Assembly: GCA_013397075.1 (NCBI GenBank)
Contig: VWZS01000187.1
Coordinates: 712,766-776,765 of the forward strand
Direction of reading: 5' to 3'
Length of the DNA: 64,000 nucleotides
From: Rhabdornis inornatus
Taxonomy: Eukaryota > Chordata > Aves > Passeriformes > Rhabdornithidae
A program made the position numbers and the translations under genes. Below are positions 49,701 to 62,495 of the stretch, piece after piece; position 1 is the first letter of the stretch, and every line of letters starts with the position of its first letter. Below the pieces are notes generated by a model. The model ran no database searches. It worked only from the letters and a program-made list of their open reading frames with translations, and had not been told where the DNA came from.

Positions 49701-52700
49701 CCAGTTTTCAACTGTGTGACAAAAATCACATCAGAGCTAATTCAAGAGGAGTAGATTCTCAATAGGAAGTGATCAACCTTTCACATGAAATGTTTCATAT
49801 ACACAACAAAAATGGATACTTCTGTATTAGTTTGTCATGATTCTCTCAACTGCTCCCTAGTGACATGTAGTCAAGTGTTTTGATTTTGATTTGCATGTTT
49901 CACATGAATCATTAATGCAGCAGTACAGAACATAATGTCATTCCTAAAGCCACATTATGCTCCTGGAGACAGAGTGTGCCTATATAACGCTTTTACGAGG
50001 AAAACAACAAAAGAATGGGCATGGGCACACGCTTGTTTGACTTTCACAAGCTGCTCTGAGAAAGGGCCCCTCATGCTTCTTTGCATTTACCTATTCTCAC
50101 TTGTTTCTTTGTGTTTTGTTGTTTGGCGTGTTTTTCCAAACAGTTTGTCTACATTTATATTTGTTTTGACTTTTTAAAAAACAGCTTTGTGGTGTTAAAT
50201 GAACTGGCTTAAACTAAGTTAAACCAGTGTTAGGCAATCTCTACAAGATTGTTGCCATGTGGATCACAGACGGTAGGTTTTTGTCTCAAAAGATGTTGAT
50301 GCATGCTGGCAAAACCAAGCTAACACTTCGCAATGTATCCCCAGGCAGTAGCTGGTCCTAGCTTTTAAGACAAACCTGCACATATTTTCTATGTATCTCA
50401 TTTCCCAGACTCCTTGCTAATGCTACAAATAAGATGACTCCATCAGCCAGGAAGGCCAACCAACTGGTCAAAAAGATAATTTACAGTTAATGTAAACCTA
50501 CTCAGCTGGATTACCAGCATATTTATACACTTACAAGCATTCGTGAGTGGCATATGATGCTAATGGACATTAAAAGGAAGGCTGCATGATGAATGATGGT
50601 AATTAATGATTAAAGCATTACACAACACGTTTCTCTGGGAGTGCCATGTTAGTGTCACTAAATTAAGATCCATCAACCTGCAGTTTAAGGGGTCTTGGGG
50701 TTGCAAATCACTATTTAAAAAAAAAAGGTATTGCTACTCTTGTACTTTTCCTCTTTTAACCACACACAGAAATATTAATACAAGAATGAAGACAACTCCA
50801 GTTTGACAAACATATAAATATGTGCATGGGGAGTGTGCATGTGACCCCTTTTTGGAAATCTTGAGCATTTCCTAGCTTACAAATCTGCCTTCCCCTCTTA
50901 AAATGCTCTCCTAAGACCTTACATTAAAGCATTGTTTGCATCAGTAACTTTTGTGATACATATAAGAAAACACATATTTCCTTTTCTACTATAAATTTAC
51001 AAATAGTATGGACAATCTTTCCTGAAAAGAAGGCAGTGACAGAAAACGTGGTATCCTGGTCAATGTTAAGCCAGTGAGAGGTGTGAATTAGGAATATATC
51101 AGGAAACAACAGCAGTGAGTATGACACTAACAGCTAGACAGCAGACACCTGAGGTTACTCAGCTTCTCCTCTTAGCAGGTCTGGGGGTCCCTGGATGCTG
51201 CCTTGTGATCTTACAGTGCCCAATGCCACATCAAGCTGTGCTCATGCCTAGTTCCAGCTGCACTCAGGCTGGCATTGGTTGCTCCAGGGTCACAGGCTGC
51301 TGCCCACCCAGCCTGTCACCAGCCCTAGAGAACTGCCAGCTGCAGGGAGCAAATGCCCATATCTCAGCCAACTCCTTTTTGCTATCTTAACCCAACCACG
51401 TGCTTAAATTCAGTTGTATCAGTTGTCTAATGGAACAGATAACACACAGGTACACACAACAGCCTGCCAAAGCTGCTGTAGAAGCAGGAACCTTTAACAA
51501 GGGAAATGGGGTGGGCCGATGGACATGGAAACACTTTAAACTGCAGCAAAATGAGCTAGAAACTGGTCAGCCAGAATCCTTGCTTTATAAGATCTCCAGG
51601 TGGTGACTACTAGCCTGTGTAACAAAAATGAGGTGTTGGGATTTTTTGTTGCTGTGGGATTTTTTGTTTCGGGGGTTTTTTATTATTTCTTATGCATGTT
51701 CAGTCTTGTCACATCTGCAAGCCTTAACAGACCTCTCTGCCATGATTTTTAAATCCCATATATCCAACCAGTTTCTGGGAGGATTAGATTGCACAGTGCT
51801 GAAGAGGCAAGCACATGCAAGATGCAGGTCAGCATTAGAGTTTCCTAACACAGTAAAGATCTGAGCTGATCTTACAGGAATCATTTCATAGCCCGAAATC
51901 AATTTTTCCTGTCTCCTGTGCTAACCAGACAGACTTGCTACTTTAACTTAGTATCTACTGGAATGATGCTGACTCTGCTAATTGAGTAAAGCTAGCTGTT
52001 ATAGCAAGAGATGCAGGTACTGGGAGAGTTTCCTTGGCTCTGAAATCAAAGTTATTCCCTGGATGAAATTACCTTTAAAAATAACAGAAGTTAATTTAAA
52101 ACTCACACAAATTCAGAAAACACCACTGTATGCAGCTGCAAAGGAGAAAAGACACACATACATTTCCCGAACTATATGGTCAATCAGGTTCATTTCATCA
52201 ACCATCTACAGACTAAACATATTTTTCTATTCTCAGTACAAACACAGCACAATGTTTTCAGAGCATGAGAAGCAGCCAGTTAGAAAAGAATGAGAAACTT
52301 GAAGTGATCACTTGATCCTCATAAATGCCACTAAAGCTGATTTCAGAAGTGGGCCTTTGTCTTCCTAATCCTAGTAATTACTTTAATTGAAACTGCAGAA
52401 ATTGTCTTTTTCAGCCAGGAAATGCTAGTTCGTCACTCTTAAAGTGACTAAAAGGGTTTTTTTCTCAGCCTAGAAGGTATGTAGAATTTGCACAAAACAC
52501 ACTAGCTGCAAGAAAAAGCAATGATTGCACAAAAACTTATATGGAATTGTCAGACACTCCATTTTCACATATGGAAAAGCAGATGTAATACTGTGAAGTC
52601 TATAAGAATGGGGAAGGAAAAGAAAAAAAGGCAGAAATTTCTCCTTCCACATTATTTTCCAGGGACTTAAACTAGAAAACTAGTGGTGATGAGTTGTTAC

Positions 52701-52759
52701 AAAGTGTAGAGGAATTACGCTTAACAGTGGTGTCCCAGTTAAAAAGAGTAGAGGACAAT
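43741..52759. other. Noncoding stretch of about 9 kb
   Basis: No gene supported. GC-richer patches lie at 44205-44440 and 51160-51350; frames there are not recognisable. A short TA run lies at about 47477-47490. A possible 60-nt exon-like interval at 48276-48335 has a CCCTTACCAG acceptor and a GCG|GTGAGT donor but no other support. The segment 45130-45340 is AT-rich with AP-1/MARE-like TGACTCAG and looks like a possible conserved element. Confidence 0.5.
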
Positions 52760-52910
52760 TAGGAGTCACAGGTTCTGAGTTCTGTTTTATGTTCAGTTAG
52801 TGACTTTGAATAAAACACTTAGGGCCTGGTTCAAGAGAATATGAGGTCACTGAAGGACATTCTTAATGTCAGTGGGACTTCCACATGGGATCTTGAATCA
52901 TTCTAGGGCT
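52760..52910 (+). mobile_element. Ancient amniote repeat relic
   Basis: 'gttctgagttctgttttatgttcagttagtgactttg...cacttagggcctggttc...gtcactgaaggac...aatgtcagtgggactt' follows the layout of an old MIR/L3-like amniote repeat: a 'gagttct...' block, a 'gacctt..cacttaggg' block, then 'cctgattc...tcaatgggact'. It shares an exact 15-mer with the scrap at 18854. Family and limits are uncertain. Confidence 0.4.
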
Positions 52911-55900
52911 GGGTTAAGCAAAGCAAGAACCATCATAAAACTGATGGTTTGCAAACAGCACGTAGATGTTTTAAAAAAAAAAAAGTGTTCACCATTGTCA
53001 GATAAAACCTAATCAAGTCCAAGAGTAGAAACACTTATTTCTGATTTCCAAAGAAATTTAGCTCATGGTGTTATACATTTTCCCAACAAAGAAACTTTGT
53101 CACTTTGTCCTAGAGCAGGAGCTGGAGAACAGCAAAGAGTGCGCGGTCTGTATGTCAGGACACCCGTCAAAGGACTGTGAGACTGGGATTCTTTAAAAGA
53201 TATTTGTAGTGGTATCTTTAAGAGATGGTTCTCTGAAAAGTAAAGGTTCTCTAAAGAGTCTTTCCAATTATTTCTGCTTCCCAAAAATAGCTGGGAAGAG
53301 ACCTGAAGGATGAAAGCTGGCAGACTTCCACTTCTAAGAATCCAGGCCACAATCCACCTGCTTTAGGATATTTGATCATGATCTAATTGCAGCCTGGTGC
53401 TTGTAGGGCTGATCTGATGATACCCAACAGACTGTATTTGTTTTACATGAAGAAATTAATTAAGCCTTCAAAGGCAGAGAAGTCAATGGATGTCCATGGT
53501 AATGAGTGTACCAATGGCCCTTTACAAAAGAGTTTTGAAAGAGAAGTCAGAAAAAAAATGAAAATAAAATACATTTGCTTCCACCCACAAAAACAGAAGG
53601 AGAGATTGCACATGCTTAAGAAATTATGATAATACAAATACCAATAGATTACACCAAAAGTACCCAGCTATCAGCTGTATAACTGGAAATGAAGATTTAC
53701 AGGTTTCAGTAGCACTACTCTAAATTTCAGCCTGTATAACTGAGATTGCAATATGGCCTGCTGCCATTAAATTGCACAAAGCAATACTTGAAGATTTTTT
53801 TGCAAGCAGAAATATAGCACCAATAAAATGTTTTTTCCATGTGCATCAATGTAAAGCGAACTATTCTTCAGAAGGAAAAATTTAAAAGCTCAGCAAGCAC
53901 AGTAATGTGAGCCCAACTTTAAGAAAAGTCAAGGTATCAAAGTGAGGATGAAAAAAGGAAACTGTAATTAGTACTTTATCTCCAACTACAAAATTAGCAG
54001 AGTTACAGGAATGTAACTCATAAAGCCCTTATGAAAACATCTTCCACTACTTAGTGCTCAGGCTCTTTCACTGTGGCCTCTTCTTGCTCAGTTGTCCATC
54101 AACTACAGTAGACACAGTTGGTCATGGCAGTCAGGTGAATACAAGTGACTGCATCTTTCCAGGCATGGGGTACCAACACTAAGAGTAAACAGTGCAGTTC
54201 AAATGATTAACAGCACTTTTCCATTCCTATGCACTGTGATAAGTATTGAAGTATGTTACAAAGTTGTTACTAAGAGCAATGATTATTTCAGTTGGTACCC
54301 AAACATACTAAACTAACACCATCCTCACCTCGTAGCTCCTGTATGAGACCACATGCAAACTCTGTGCTTGGTGTGTCATGCCTGACAATCAGGTCACCCC
54401 CTCAGGCTTCCCGTACATTTAAATTTTTTTTTTAAAGGTCAGCAGTAGCTAAAAAAGGAAGGTAAAATGTCTTGCAACTTGAAAACAGACAGTACTATAC
54501 ATATGAATCTAGTGGCGTTGAGACTTTTAAAAAATGGCTGTATGCAACAGGAGACTCCCAGTACATGGGCAACTTCAAGCAGAGGCACTTTTGCCTACAT
54601 CTAGAGATGTAAGAATCTACTGAGCATAACTAACTACTCTGCCGACTATCACTGAAGACATTTTTGAGCTATTTTTTTCCCATTAAGACCTTTGACTTAT
54701 TTCACAGAAGCCTAGAACCTCCCATTTCTTTCAGATTTGGACCACTTCAACACAACGTGCACTATCAACCAGAAACCTACTTACTGGTGCTTGTGCACAG
54801 CCTCCTCTTGTATGAAGAAACTTTTAGAGTATTTGCTCATTAATCTCATTTCTAAAGAGGAAAGAATCCATGTCCTATCACCAGTGCCCTGCAACATCCA
54901 GAACTAGGATCAACATAAGCGTTAGCAAAGAGAAATTTCAACCAGGATAACCAAAAGTTACTTTAATGAATTTACAGACTTCTACAGCTTTTACTCCTAC
55001 CAAAAAACATTTAAATGTTTCACCTAATTCAGCAGTATTTCCAGTCCTAATGAAACTAGGGGAACAATGAAGAAGCCACAAGAGAGTACTTTCTTCTCAT
55101 TTTTCTTTGACCCAAAACACACACTTAATTTTTGTTATTTTCACTGGCAAGATAATCAGCTGAATGCTTGAGACTTGAAAACAACTTGATGACACTCCTT
55201 GAAGAAGGAGTTGGGCACAACTTGTGCTACCCATTGAGAACTGGTAACACGCCTTAACCATGATTTTTTTTCCCTTCAGATAAAAATGGTTTAACCTAGC
55301 CTAAATCATACAGAAAAACCTAAAGAACACAAATCTTTTGGTTATTTTTAAAAAAAACAAAACAGGGGAAAAGTGGAAGAGTAATAACTATACACACTTC
55401 AAAATGTATTACGTGTTGATGTCTACCTCATTAGCTACTTCTGATTTTTAATTTTTATTTCAGAGACATTAATGTTATTCCTTTCCTGTAGAACAGGAAG
55501 GACTGTGAAGTGACAAGACTTGATTTGAACATCTTGAATGAGTGAACTTAACTGCATCAATAAGGTCACAGTATAGGTCACTAGCAACATCATTTTCACT
55601 AGGCTGGTAATAAGTCCTCAGATTTGACATATGACTTCTCTGTCACAAGATGTTAATTATTCCCACTGAGGTAATATGCAGGCCAACACAGAGAAGTGCA
55701 TATTCTCTTCTGATTTATTAGAAACCGTATTAATTTACAAGAATAAACACAGAACTCATTAATTTCAAATAATGCAATTTAACTACACTGAATTACACCT
55801 GTTCCTTAGTTCTACCACAGAACAAAAAGACATCAGGTATAATAAAAACCTGAAAAGGATTAAAATATTGAGTCAGGCTAGGGACTACTGCCTTTTTTAT

Positions 55901-57712
55901 TTAATGCATGCATTGTCTATTACGAGCAATTTTCTGAAGGCTATTGCTCTTGCATAATATGCTGTATGAACATGCAGAGGGTGGGGTCCCAACAGCCCCA
56001 TTCTTTTAATTCACTGAAGTGGAAACAGTCAAGAACAAATGGAAAGCAGAGATCAATTGCTCCCACTGGTGATGTCACCAATTATGAATTCTGTGGAATT
56101 AAAATGAATTTACCATCTTGGCCGTGTTATTACGGTTACATTGTGTAACATTATGAAAAGCACATTCATCTCATATATAAAATTAGCTGAAATAAATGTA
56201 TAATTTTTCTCCTTTTGAAATACTGTATACAGTAATAATACTTGATCTGTTCTACTAAGATGTCTCAGGCTCACTTTTCGACTAGTCACAAAACAGCTGT
56301 CAGCAGTGTCAGGAAGCAAATTCAGGAAAAAAGGTAAAATTCATTTAGCCACACATCAGCAACATCTGGAACAATCTCAGAGAGCCACCAAGGAATCTGA
56401 CAGCCCCAGTCTTCCACACTAGTCTACTTCCAAAGGTGAATTACCTTGCTTTCAAAGGTGTAGATTCCAAAATAAAGTGGTAAAAGAAGAGACGCAAATT
56501 TGGTCTTCAAAAGCAAGCTATATAACTCAGTGTTATAAGTATAGAATAAGCAGCACCATCCTACAGAGAGTAAGCATACAAATAGGAAAAGCAAACATTG
56601 TGTTATTCTTTTCCAAAAATATTCATCACCCAGTGTTATACAGTAACAACCAGATCAGGAGTGACTGCTGCTGAGGGCTAAACACATGGCAATCTCCATT
56701 GTGTAATAAGGCCCTACAGATTTGGGGTAAGGAGTAATCTTTTTAAGCACTCCAAGGAAATTCAGCAATACTTATTCACCACAGTTTCGAGACAGCTCCA
56801 AAGTCATTTTGTCTTTTGGATGTGTGAAAAGAAAAAGGCTTCTTATGGACAACTGACACTCCAAATTTGCCGAGTTGGTGTTTGGAAATGAAAGAGAGAT
56901 AAAGTAAATACTTACTTGGTCTTAATAAAATTTGGGAAAGGAAATTAGAAAACATATGACTACTTTGGAAGGTAGCATGTAAAAAAAAGGCTTACTTGCA
57001 TCATTACCTCCTAGCAGGTAAATGAGTGCTTCGGCACGCAGCAAGCAGTACAACTCACAAGGGCCTCTCACATTATGTTGATACCAGGCACATACTAAAC
57101 TTAAGGAAGAGCATTACAAAAGGAAGAGAAACTGGGAGAGACAAAAATAAGAAATAAAAGCTCCACAAAACTTTAGATTTAACCGGATATAAAAACTCCT
57201 AATGGCATGGGAGAATGAACAAATCAGAAAAAATACAGCTTTTACAGAGTGGAAAGAGGTTGCAGAGAGCATAACGCTGGAAACCTACATGATCAGGACA
57301 ACACTGCACTATGACACTTGGCACAGCCCAGATAGCAAAGAAAAGCACATCAGATTTGGTTAAAAATCAGCCTTCGTACAGTGTACTAAGACAGCATTGA
57401 TCCACAGCACTAAAATGGAAATGACTGTACTATCTGATGATGTATAAGAGTTCCAAAAATAATTTCAGATATCCTAAATTCATTGACAGGCATCTAGCAG
57501 CATTGACAACCTGCTTCCCATAATGGCATTTCATTCTAACAGGCAAAGGACAGATAGTATCCCTCAAACAGAGTTACAGGTAGTATTTTAGGAAAAAAAC
57601 AAACAGGTGAGCCACAAAAAGGAATGTTTCAGGCACTTTCAATCATTTTTCAGCAATTCTGGTTAACTGAGAATGTCAGAGTTGACTGCAATTTAGCAAA
57701 CGTACTGTCTAT
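52911..57712. other. Noncoding stretch, nothing recognised
   Basis: No gene, RNA gene or repeat family recognised over about 4.8 kb. Homopolymer runs occur near 52972-52985 (A) and 54424-54434 (T). The open frames are 60-95 codons long and carry no domain. Confidence 0.5.
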
Positions 57713-58966
57713 AAGGATTGGAAGGCAGATCCAGACAACTACAAGTCTGTCAGCCTGACCTTAGTGCAAGGGGAAGGTCATGGAGCAGAGGATCTTGAGT
57801 GCCATCACATGGCACATGCAGGACACCAGGCTAGCAAACCCAGCCATCTTGGGTTTATGAGAGGCAGGTGTTACCTGACTAACCCAATCTCCTCCTATGA
57901 CAGAGTGACCCACTTGGAAGATGAGAGGAAGGCTGGGGACTTGAGTAAAGCCTTAGACGCTCTCTCTCACATGGCTTGGATGGGTGCAGTTTGCTGGGTA
58001 AAAAATTTTTTGGATGGCCAGGCCCAGAGCAGGATGGTGTGACATCCAGCTGGTGGCCAGTCACCAGTGGTGTCCCACAGAGCTCAGTCGTGCTTAACAT
58101 CTTTACTGATGACCTGGACGAGGGGATCAAGTGCATCTTCAGTCAGTCTGCAGATGACACAAAGCTGAGCACGATGCTGATCTGCACAAGCAGAATAGAT
58201 GGGCCAAGGCCAATTGTATGAGGTACAACAAGGCAAAGTGCTGCCCTTGGGTCACAACAGTCCCCTGACAGGGCTACAGGCTGGGGACAAAATAGCCGGA
58301 AAGTGAAAAAAGACCTGAGAGCACTAGCCAAGAGCAGCTGGGTATGAGCCAGTGTGTGCACAGGTAGCCAAGAAGGCCAATGGCATCCTGGCCTGTATCA
58401 AAAATAGCGTGGCCAGCAGGACCAGTGAGGTGATCATTCTCCTGTACTTGGCATGGGTGAGGCCACATCTTGAATCCTGTGTCCAGTTCTGGGCCCCTGA
58501 CCGTAAGCCATTGAGGTGCTGGTGTCCAGAGAAGAGCAACAAAGCTGGGGAAGAGTCTGGAGCACAAGACTTAGGAGAAACAGCTGGGGGGAGTGGAGGT
58601 GTTTAGCCTGGAGAGGAGGTCGTCCAAGGGAGACCTTATTGCTCTCTACAATTGCCTGAAAGGAGGTTGTAGTGAGATGGGGGTTGGTCTGTTCTCCAGG
58701 TAGCAAGTGATGAGTCAAGAGGACACGGCCTCAGGTTGCACCAGGGGCAGTTTAGATTGGATATTAGGAAAAATTTATTCACTAAGAGGATTCTTAAGCA
58801 TTTGAACAGGTTGCCTATGGAAGTGGTTGGATAACCACACCAGAGGTATTTAAAAATGTGTAAATGTGGCACTCAGGAATACTGTTTAGTGATGGACTGC
58901 ACAGTTTTAGGGTAGTAATTGAACTTGATCTTAAAGATCTTTTCCAATCTTAATGATTCTGTGATC
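57713..58966 (+). mobile_element. CR1 LINE with decayed reverse-transcriptase region
   Basis: A 5'-truncated sense CR1 of about 1.25 kb spans the second half of the ORF2 reverse transcriptase, the ORF2 tail and the 3' UTR. It ends in AATCTTAATGATTCTGTGATC. Recognisable RT blocks: 'GFMRGRCYLTN' (about 57855), 'SSWWPVTSGVPQSSV' (about 58041), 'NIFTDDLDEGIKC' (58096) and 'ADDTKLS' (58150). Further on are 'VAKKANGILACIKNSVASR' (about 58360) and 'VRPHLESCVQFWAPD' (about 58460). The catalytic FADD box reads SADD (58147-58158). The frame shifts more than once, stops interrupt it, and sequence after the ADD box is missing, so it is dead. The 'ctctacaattgcctgaaaggaggttgtag' block and the 3' end are classic avian CR1. 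Confidence 0.95.
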
Positions 58967-59451
58967 ACACCTATCTAAATGGTCTATATGTCCGTTTGGC
59001 ATCTTGCTCCACAATTTAAAGACAAAAAAAAAGCCATGAAAAGGCTGTTTTGCAAGACTAAGGTTGTCCTTTCAACTTTCGTTCTTATTATTTATATTGT
59101 TGTAAGAACCAAGAATCAGACTCTAACACAATGAACACATTACAGGACAGCCTTTTAGCCAAGAGATAAAAACCTTAATATAGCAATTATATAAAGAGTT
59201 CAAAGAAAATGGTGATGAAATGCATGTCAAGAGACAAAATCACTTGTCCAGAGTGCAAATTGAAAGAACCACCAGGGAAACAATTGTACACGTCTGTTCT
59301 ACCTTCTGTTCCTAATCTGAAATCAGCAATATGTCTGAGGAAGTACAAAACTGTGCAAGGAAATTATGTGCATTTTTTCTAATATTGCTAATAATATTAT
59401 TATTGCTAACATTCTTAAGGAATAAAATAGTTGTCTGTTGAGGACAAATGT
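58967..59451. other. Noncoding stretch downstream of CR1
   Basis: About 485 bases with an A9 run near 59024. The minus-strand 133-codon frame beginning here (59312-59713) carries no recognised domain. Confidence 0.5.
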
Positions 59452-59470
59452 GAACTGCCCTCTCCTGGAC
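59452..59470 (-). promoter_or_regulatory. CTCF-like motif, minus orientation
   Basis: On the minus strand, TGTCCAGGAGAGGGCAGTT matches the CTCF consensus closely, including CCAG-AGRGGGCAG. One core position (G where C/T is usual) differs. Binding is untested. Confidence 0.4.
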
Positions 59471-59775
59471 AAAATATCTCATTAACCTGATTTTATATCT
59501 ACAACACACCAGAAAACATAACACTGCTTTGAGCCCCTGGAAATTCTTTGAGGATGGACACTGAATTCTCTGACCAGAACCCAAAACTACAGGTGTCCTG
59601 TAAAATCCAGTGTGAGGACTCATGCCCTGGCTAATCTGGTCCAACAAACCATCAGGCAATAGCCATCCGATCCTGGTAATATATGATAATGGCTTTTGAG
59701 CTATAAACTTCAAGAAAGTGATGGACTATGACAGATCCAAGACTTATTGAAGCTTGCAAGAGCAATAACACACAG

Positions 59776-59794
59776 CCCCCACCCCCTCCCCCCC
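59776..59794 (-). other. C-run, potential minus-strand G-quadruplex
   Basis: CCCCC-A-CCCCC-T-CCCCCCC on the plus strand. The minus strand can supply four G-runs of three or more with one-base loops, because the G7 run can be split. That meets the usual G-quadruplex rule. The plus strand could form an i-motif. Confidence 0.6.
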
Positions 59795-60006
59795 AAAATA
59801 CAAACACCAACCAAACACACTCGCTCTGCTGACACTTCTAGCAAAATGGAGAGAAAAGAGGTTTGGGAAAACACTGCTACAGAAGACTAAGCTTCTGTTT
59901 GTCTCCCCTATAGCAGTGTTGTATAAGAAAACCAAGGTGACTGTGCAAAGGATATTCAGAAACATCCTGCAACAAGGCCAAATCCAGCAAGCTGCTGAGT
60001 AAGTAC

Positions 60007-60073
60007 CTCCCACAAGGTGCCAAGTGCCCCGACTCCCGCTTCGAGTTATATCGTGGGAGCCTTGACACATTCG
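60007..60073. other. CpG cluster inside a stem-forming segment
   Basis: Five CpGs lie between 60030 and 60073 in otherwise CpG-poor DNA. CTCCCAC (60007-60013) pairs exactly with GTGGGAG (60053-60059), enclosing 39 bases that include four of the CpGs. It is too short for a tRNA and matches no snRNA I know. Confidence 0.4.
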
Positions 60074-61590
60074 GACACATGGAGGACACCCATTATTTTA
60101 GCCATTTGAGAGGTAGTCTGATTGATATAAGGCACCCATAGGGACAGTAGAAGATGGCTGCAGTCTGCACAGTGACATAGGAAGGTCAGAGGGAGAGGTA
60201 GGGGGACTGCACTAAGTCAGATTTAAAAAATAAATACCCTGTCCCCCTACCAGAGCTTTGGAAATGACCTACATATCATTCTGTCAAATAGTTTCAGTGG
60301 TGATACAGGCCAGCCTAATAGCAGCAGCAGCAGCCCTGATTGGGACTGGGCAGTGGGGAGATGCAAACATGCAACAGAGTTTGCTTTTCCCTTGTGCAGG
60401 TCTGGAGCTCACAGCAGCAAAGTGTTGTACTTAGGACCACAGTAACAGCTTTCTTTTTGCTACTTTTTAAAAACATTAATTAGCTTCCATCAATTAAGCA
60501 TTTTTTAAACACACAAATACCCTATTAAACCTTATTGGTAGTGTATAGTTTACTAGACATACAGAGCGAAAGAAGCATTGCCTTCCACTAGTTAGTAAAC
60601 ATACCTAAACATAAATTTTTTGCTTTGGTTTAAGCAAGTGAGGAGGGGTAAATTACAGAAACAATCCTATAATATACATTTTCTTCCTAGAAAACCTCGT
60701 TTCAGAGTCAGTATTTCTAGAAATGTAAGTACTGAAACCACACTTTAGTTGTCAGTAAATTCATTATCACATTAACTAGGTCTAAATTATTAAACCTTAA
60801 TGATGTAGGTTCTCAAAATGCGTTTGGCTTTATTTTCCCACACAGAATCAATGTTAAACATTAGCAGTATAAATTAAGTAATACTTTACTGTGGCATGCT
60901 GCTGCTTTGAATTGAGTTACCCCAGGAAGATGTATATTCATGGCTACAGGCTCTCTTTGGCCTCCTAGCGAGGATGATATAGTTTATTGTAACAAATGAG
61001 CAGTCGACCTGTAATGACTTAAATGATGTATACATTTTTGCCAATGAAAATGTACCAGTGAGGGCCTTTCTGCTTAAGGGAATGAGAAGAAAACAGGAGC
61101 GTGTACTATAAACATGATTTCCATGAAAGCCTGGGGGAGCATCTCCCTTTACACAGTTTAGAAGCATGGCGCATATCACAGAACATTTTAGGATAGTTAA
61201 ATTAATAGAATATAGACTCAGGCAAATTTGGAAAGGATAATTTTTTAAAAAGAATATTTCAGCTTTAACCCTGTGCTGCTTTTTTCTCGTTGGCGTTCAA
61301 TCTGAACTGTGCAAAAGACAGTTAGGAGATTATATAGTTATCATCTTGATGCAATTTATGGGTCCTTAAAAGAAGAAAGTATTTATATTGTGAAGTCATC
61401 ATAACTATTGTCACATATTATTGCTGGGCTTCAATTTCTTTTCTTGCTATATCTTTTACGCACCCAAAGGGCTTAAAAATTGGAATGAGTAGTTTCGCTG
61501 ATAGTCTAAACGTTATAGCAGTGCACACTTCACAGTGATACTTGAAATAGAGAAAGTAAGGTAAATATATACCCTGTATTGCTTTTCCAG
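60074..61590. other. Noncoding stretch, nothing recognised
   Basis: Contains a short interrupted-free GCA/CAG run of about five units (60321-60335). No gene supported; the 97-codon minus frame at 60886-61179 has no domain. Confidence 0.5.
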
Positions 61591-61785
61591 GATGCCAAAA
61601 TCAGGCTGAATAGCAATGGGTGCCAGCTTGCCAAAGCCATCAGTGACTATCACCGACACACCGAGGTTGAGGAGAACAAATTAAAGACTGATAATCCAGG
61701 TCACTTGCTACAGATCCCTCGACTAAACTGCAAAGACTATCTCACCCCATTTGGAAGAATAAAATGAATGCTGCATCTGCCCAGA
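61591..61785 (+). ncRNA. Candidate terminal exon
   Basis: Acceptor GTATTGCTTTTCCAG ends at 61590. The following frame is open for 58 codons to a TGA at 61765-61767, and an AATAAA lies at 61758-61763, just before the stop. A poly(A) signal overlapping the end of the frame would suit a terminal exon of a noncoding transcript. The peptide resembles no protein I know. No upstream exon could be joined to it. The end point is an estimate from the AATAAA position. Confidence 0.2.
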
Positions 61786-62495
61786 TACAGAATCAGAGAC
61801 TACTGAACTGAGAAAAGGTACATGATAAACTGAGAGGTGACAGACTGTAGTCAGTGTGACAGAGAGTTGCTTTCTCCTCCATTGTTTGAATTATCAGGAG
61901 GTAAAAGAAATATTTCCTCTAGCTATCATGAAGTACAAAAGACAAGTTACCAGAGACAGATGACAGAAACTTACACCTGACCCAGGAAATAAAGAGAAAA
62001 AGGATGAGACAAACTTACTAATGTTGGCAGTGTGGTACAGTCCTATGAGTGGGACATGGAGATTCAGATGTCTCCTGCCTCTGACAATATCTAAGTGATC
62101 CAATAGTCTCTGACATTTCTGTAATAATTACACAATGACTTTTCAACAAAATCTTGCTAAACAAGACCTTTCAGTACTGAAAAGGCAGCCTATCTCATTC
62201 ATACCAGTCAGGGTCAAGAATAAAGAGATACACGCAGCAAGTTCCATCCCCATTCAATTAGAGGACAGAGCTGCCACTGCCAGTTGGACCAGCTGGAGCA
62301 TAAAGATGATCACACCATGGTGGCATATGATGCTCTTTATTCCTACTGGGGTTGTGTATGTGATGGACCTTTGCATACGAGACTGCTATTCTCAACTGCA
62401 CCAAAGCCAACAGAAAATTTGCATTCTAGCCTTCCCAGGACAGCAGTACATAGTCAACATAATGCAACAAGTTAGAAAATCACACAGAATCTCAA
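61786..62495. other. Noncoding stretch, nothing recognised
   Basis: The first half of the window's longest open frame (62135-62788) lies here, but shows no domain, signal peptide or splice context. Confidence 0.5.

Noticed and set aside
57764..58718. Several open frames of 70-97 codons on both strands
   Set aside because: Plus-strand ones are pieces of the CR1 reverse transcriptase. Minus-strand ones are their shadows. None is a host gene.
59312..59713. 133-codon minus frame
   Set aside because: No domain recognised, no splice or promoter support, and the length is within chance for 64 kb on six frames.
60321..60335. GCA/CAG run considered as a triplet expansion
   Set aside because: Only about five units, and not within a supported coding frame.
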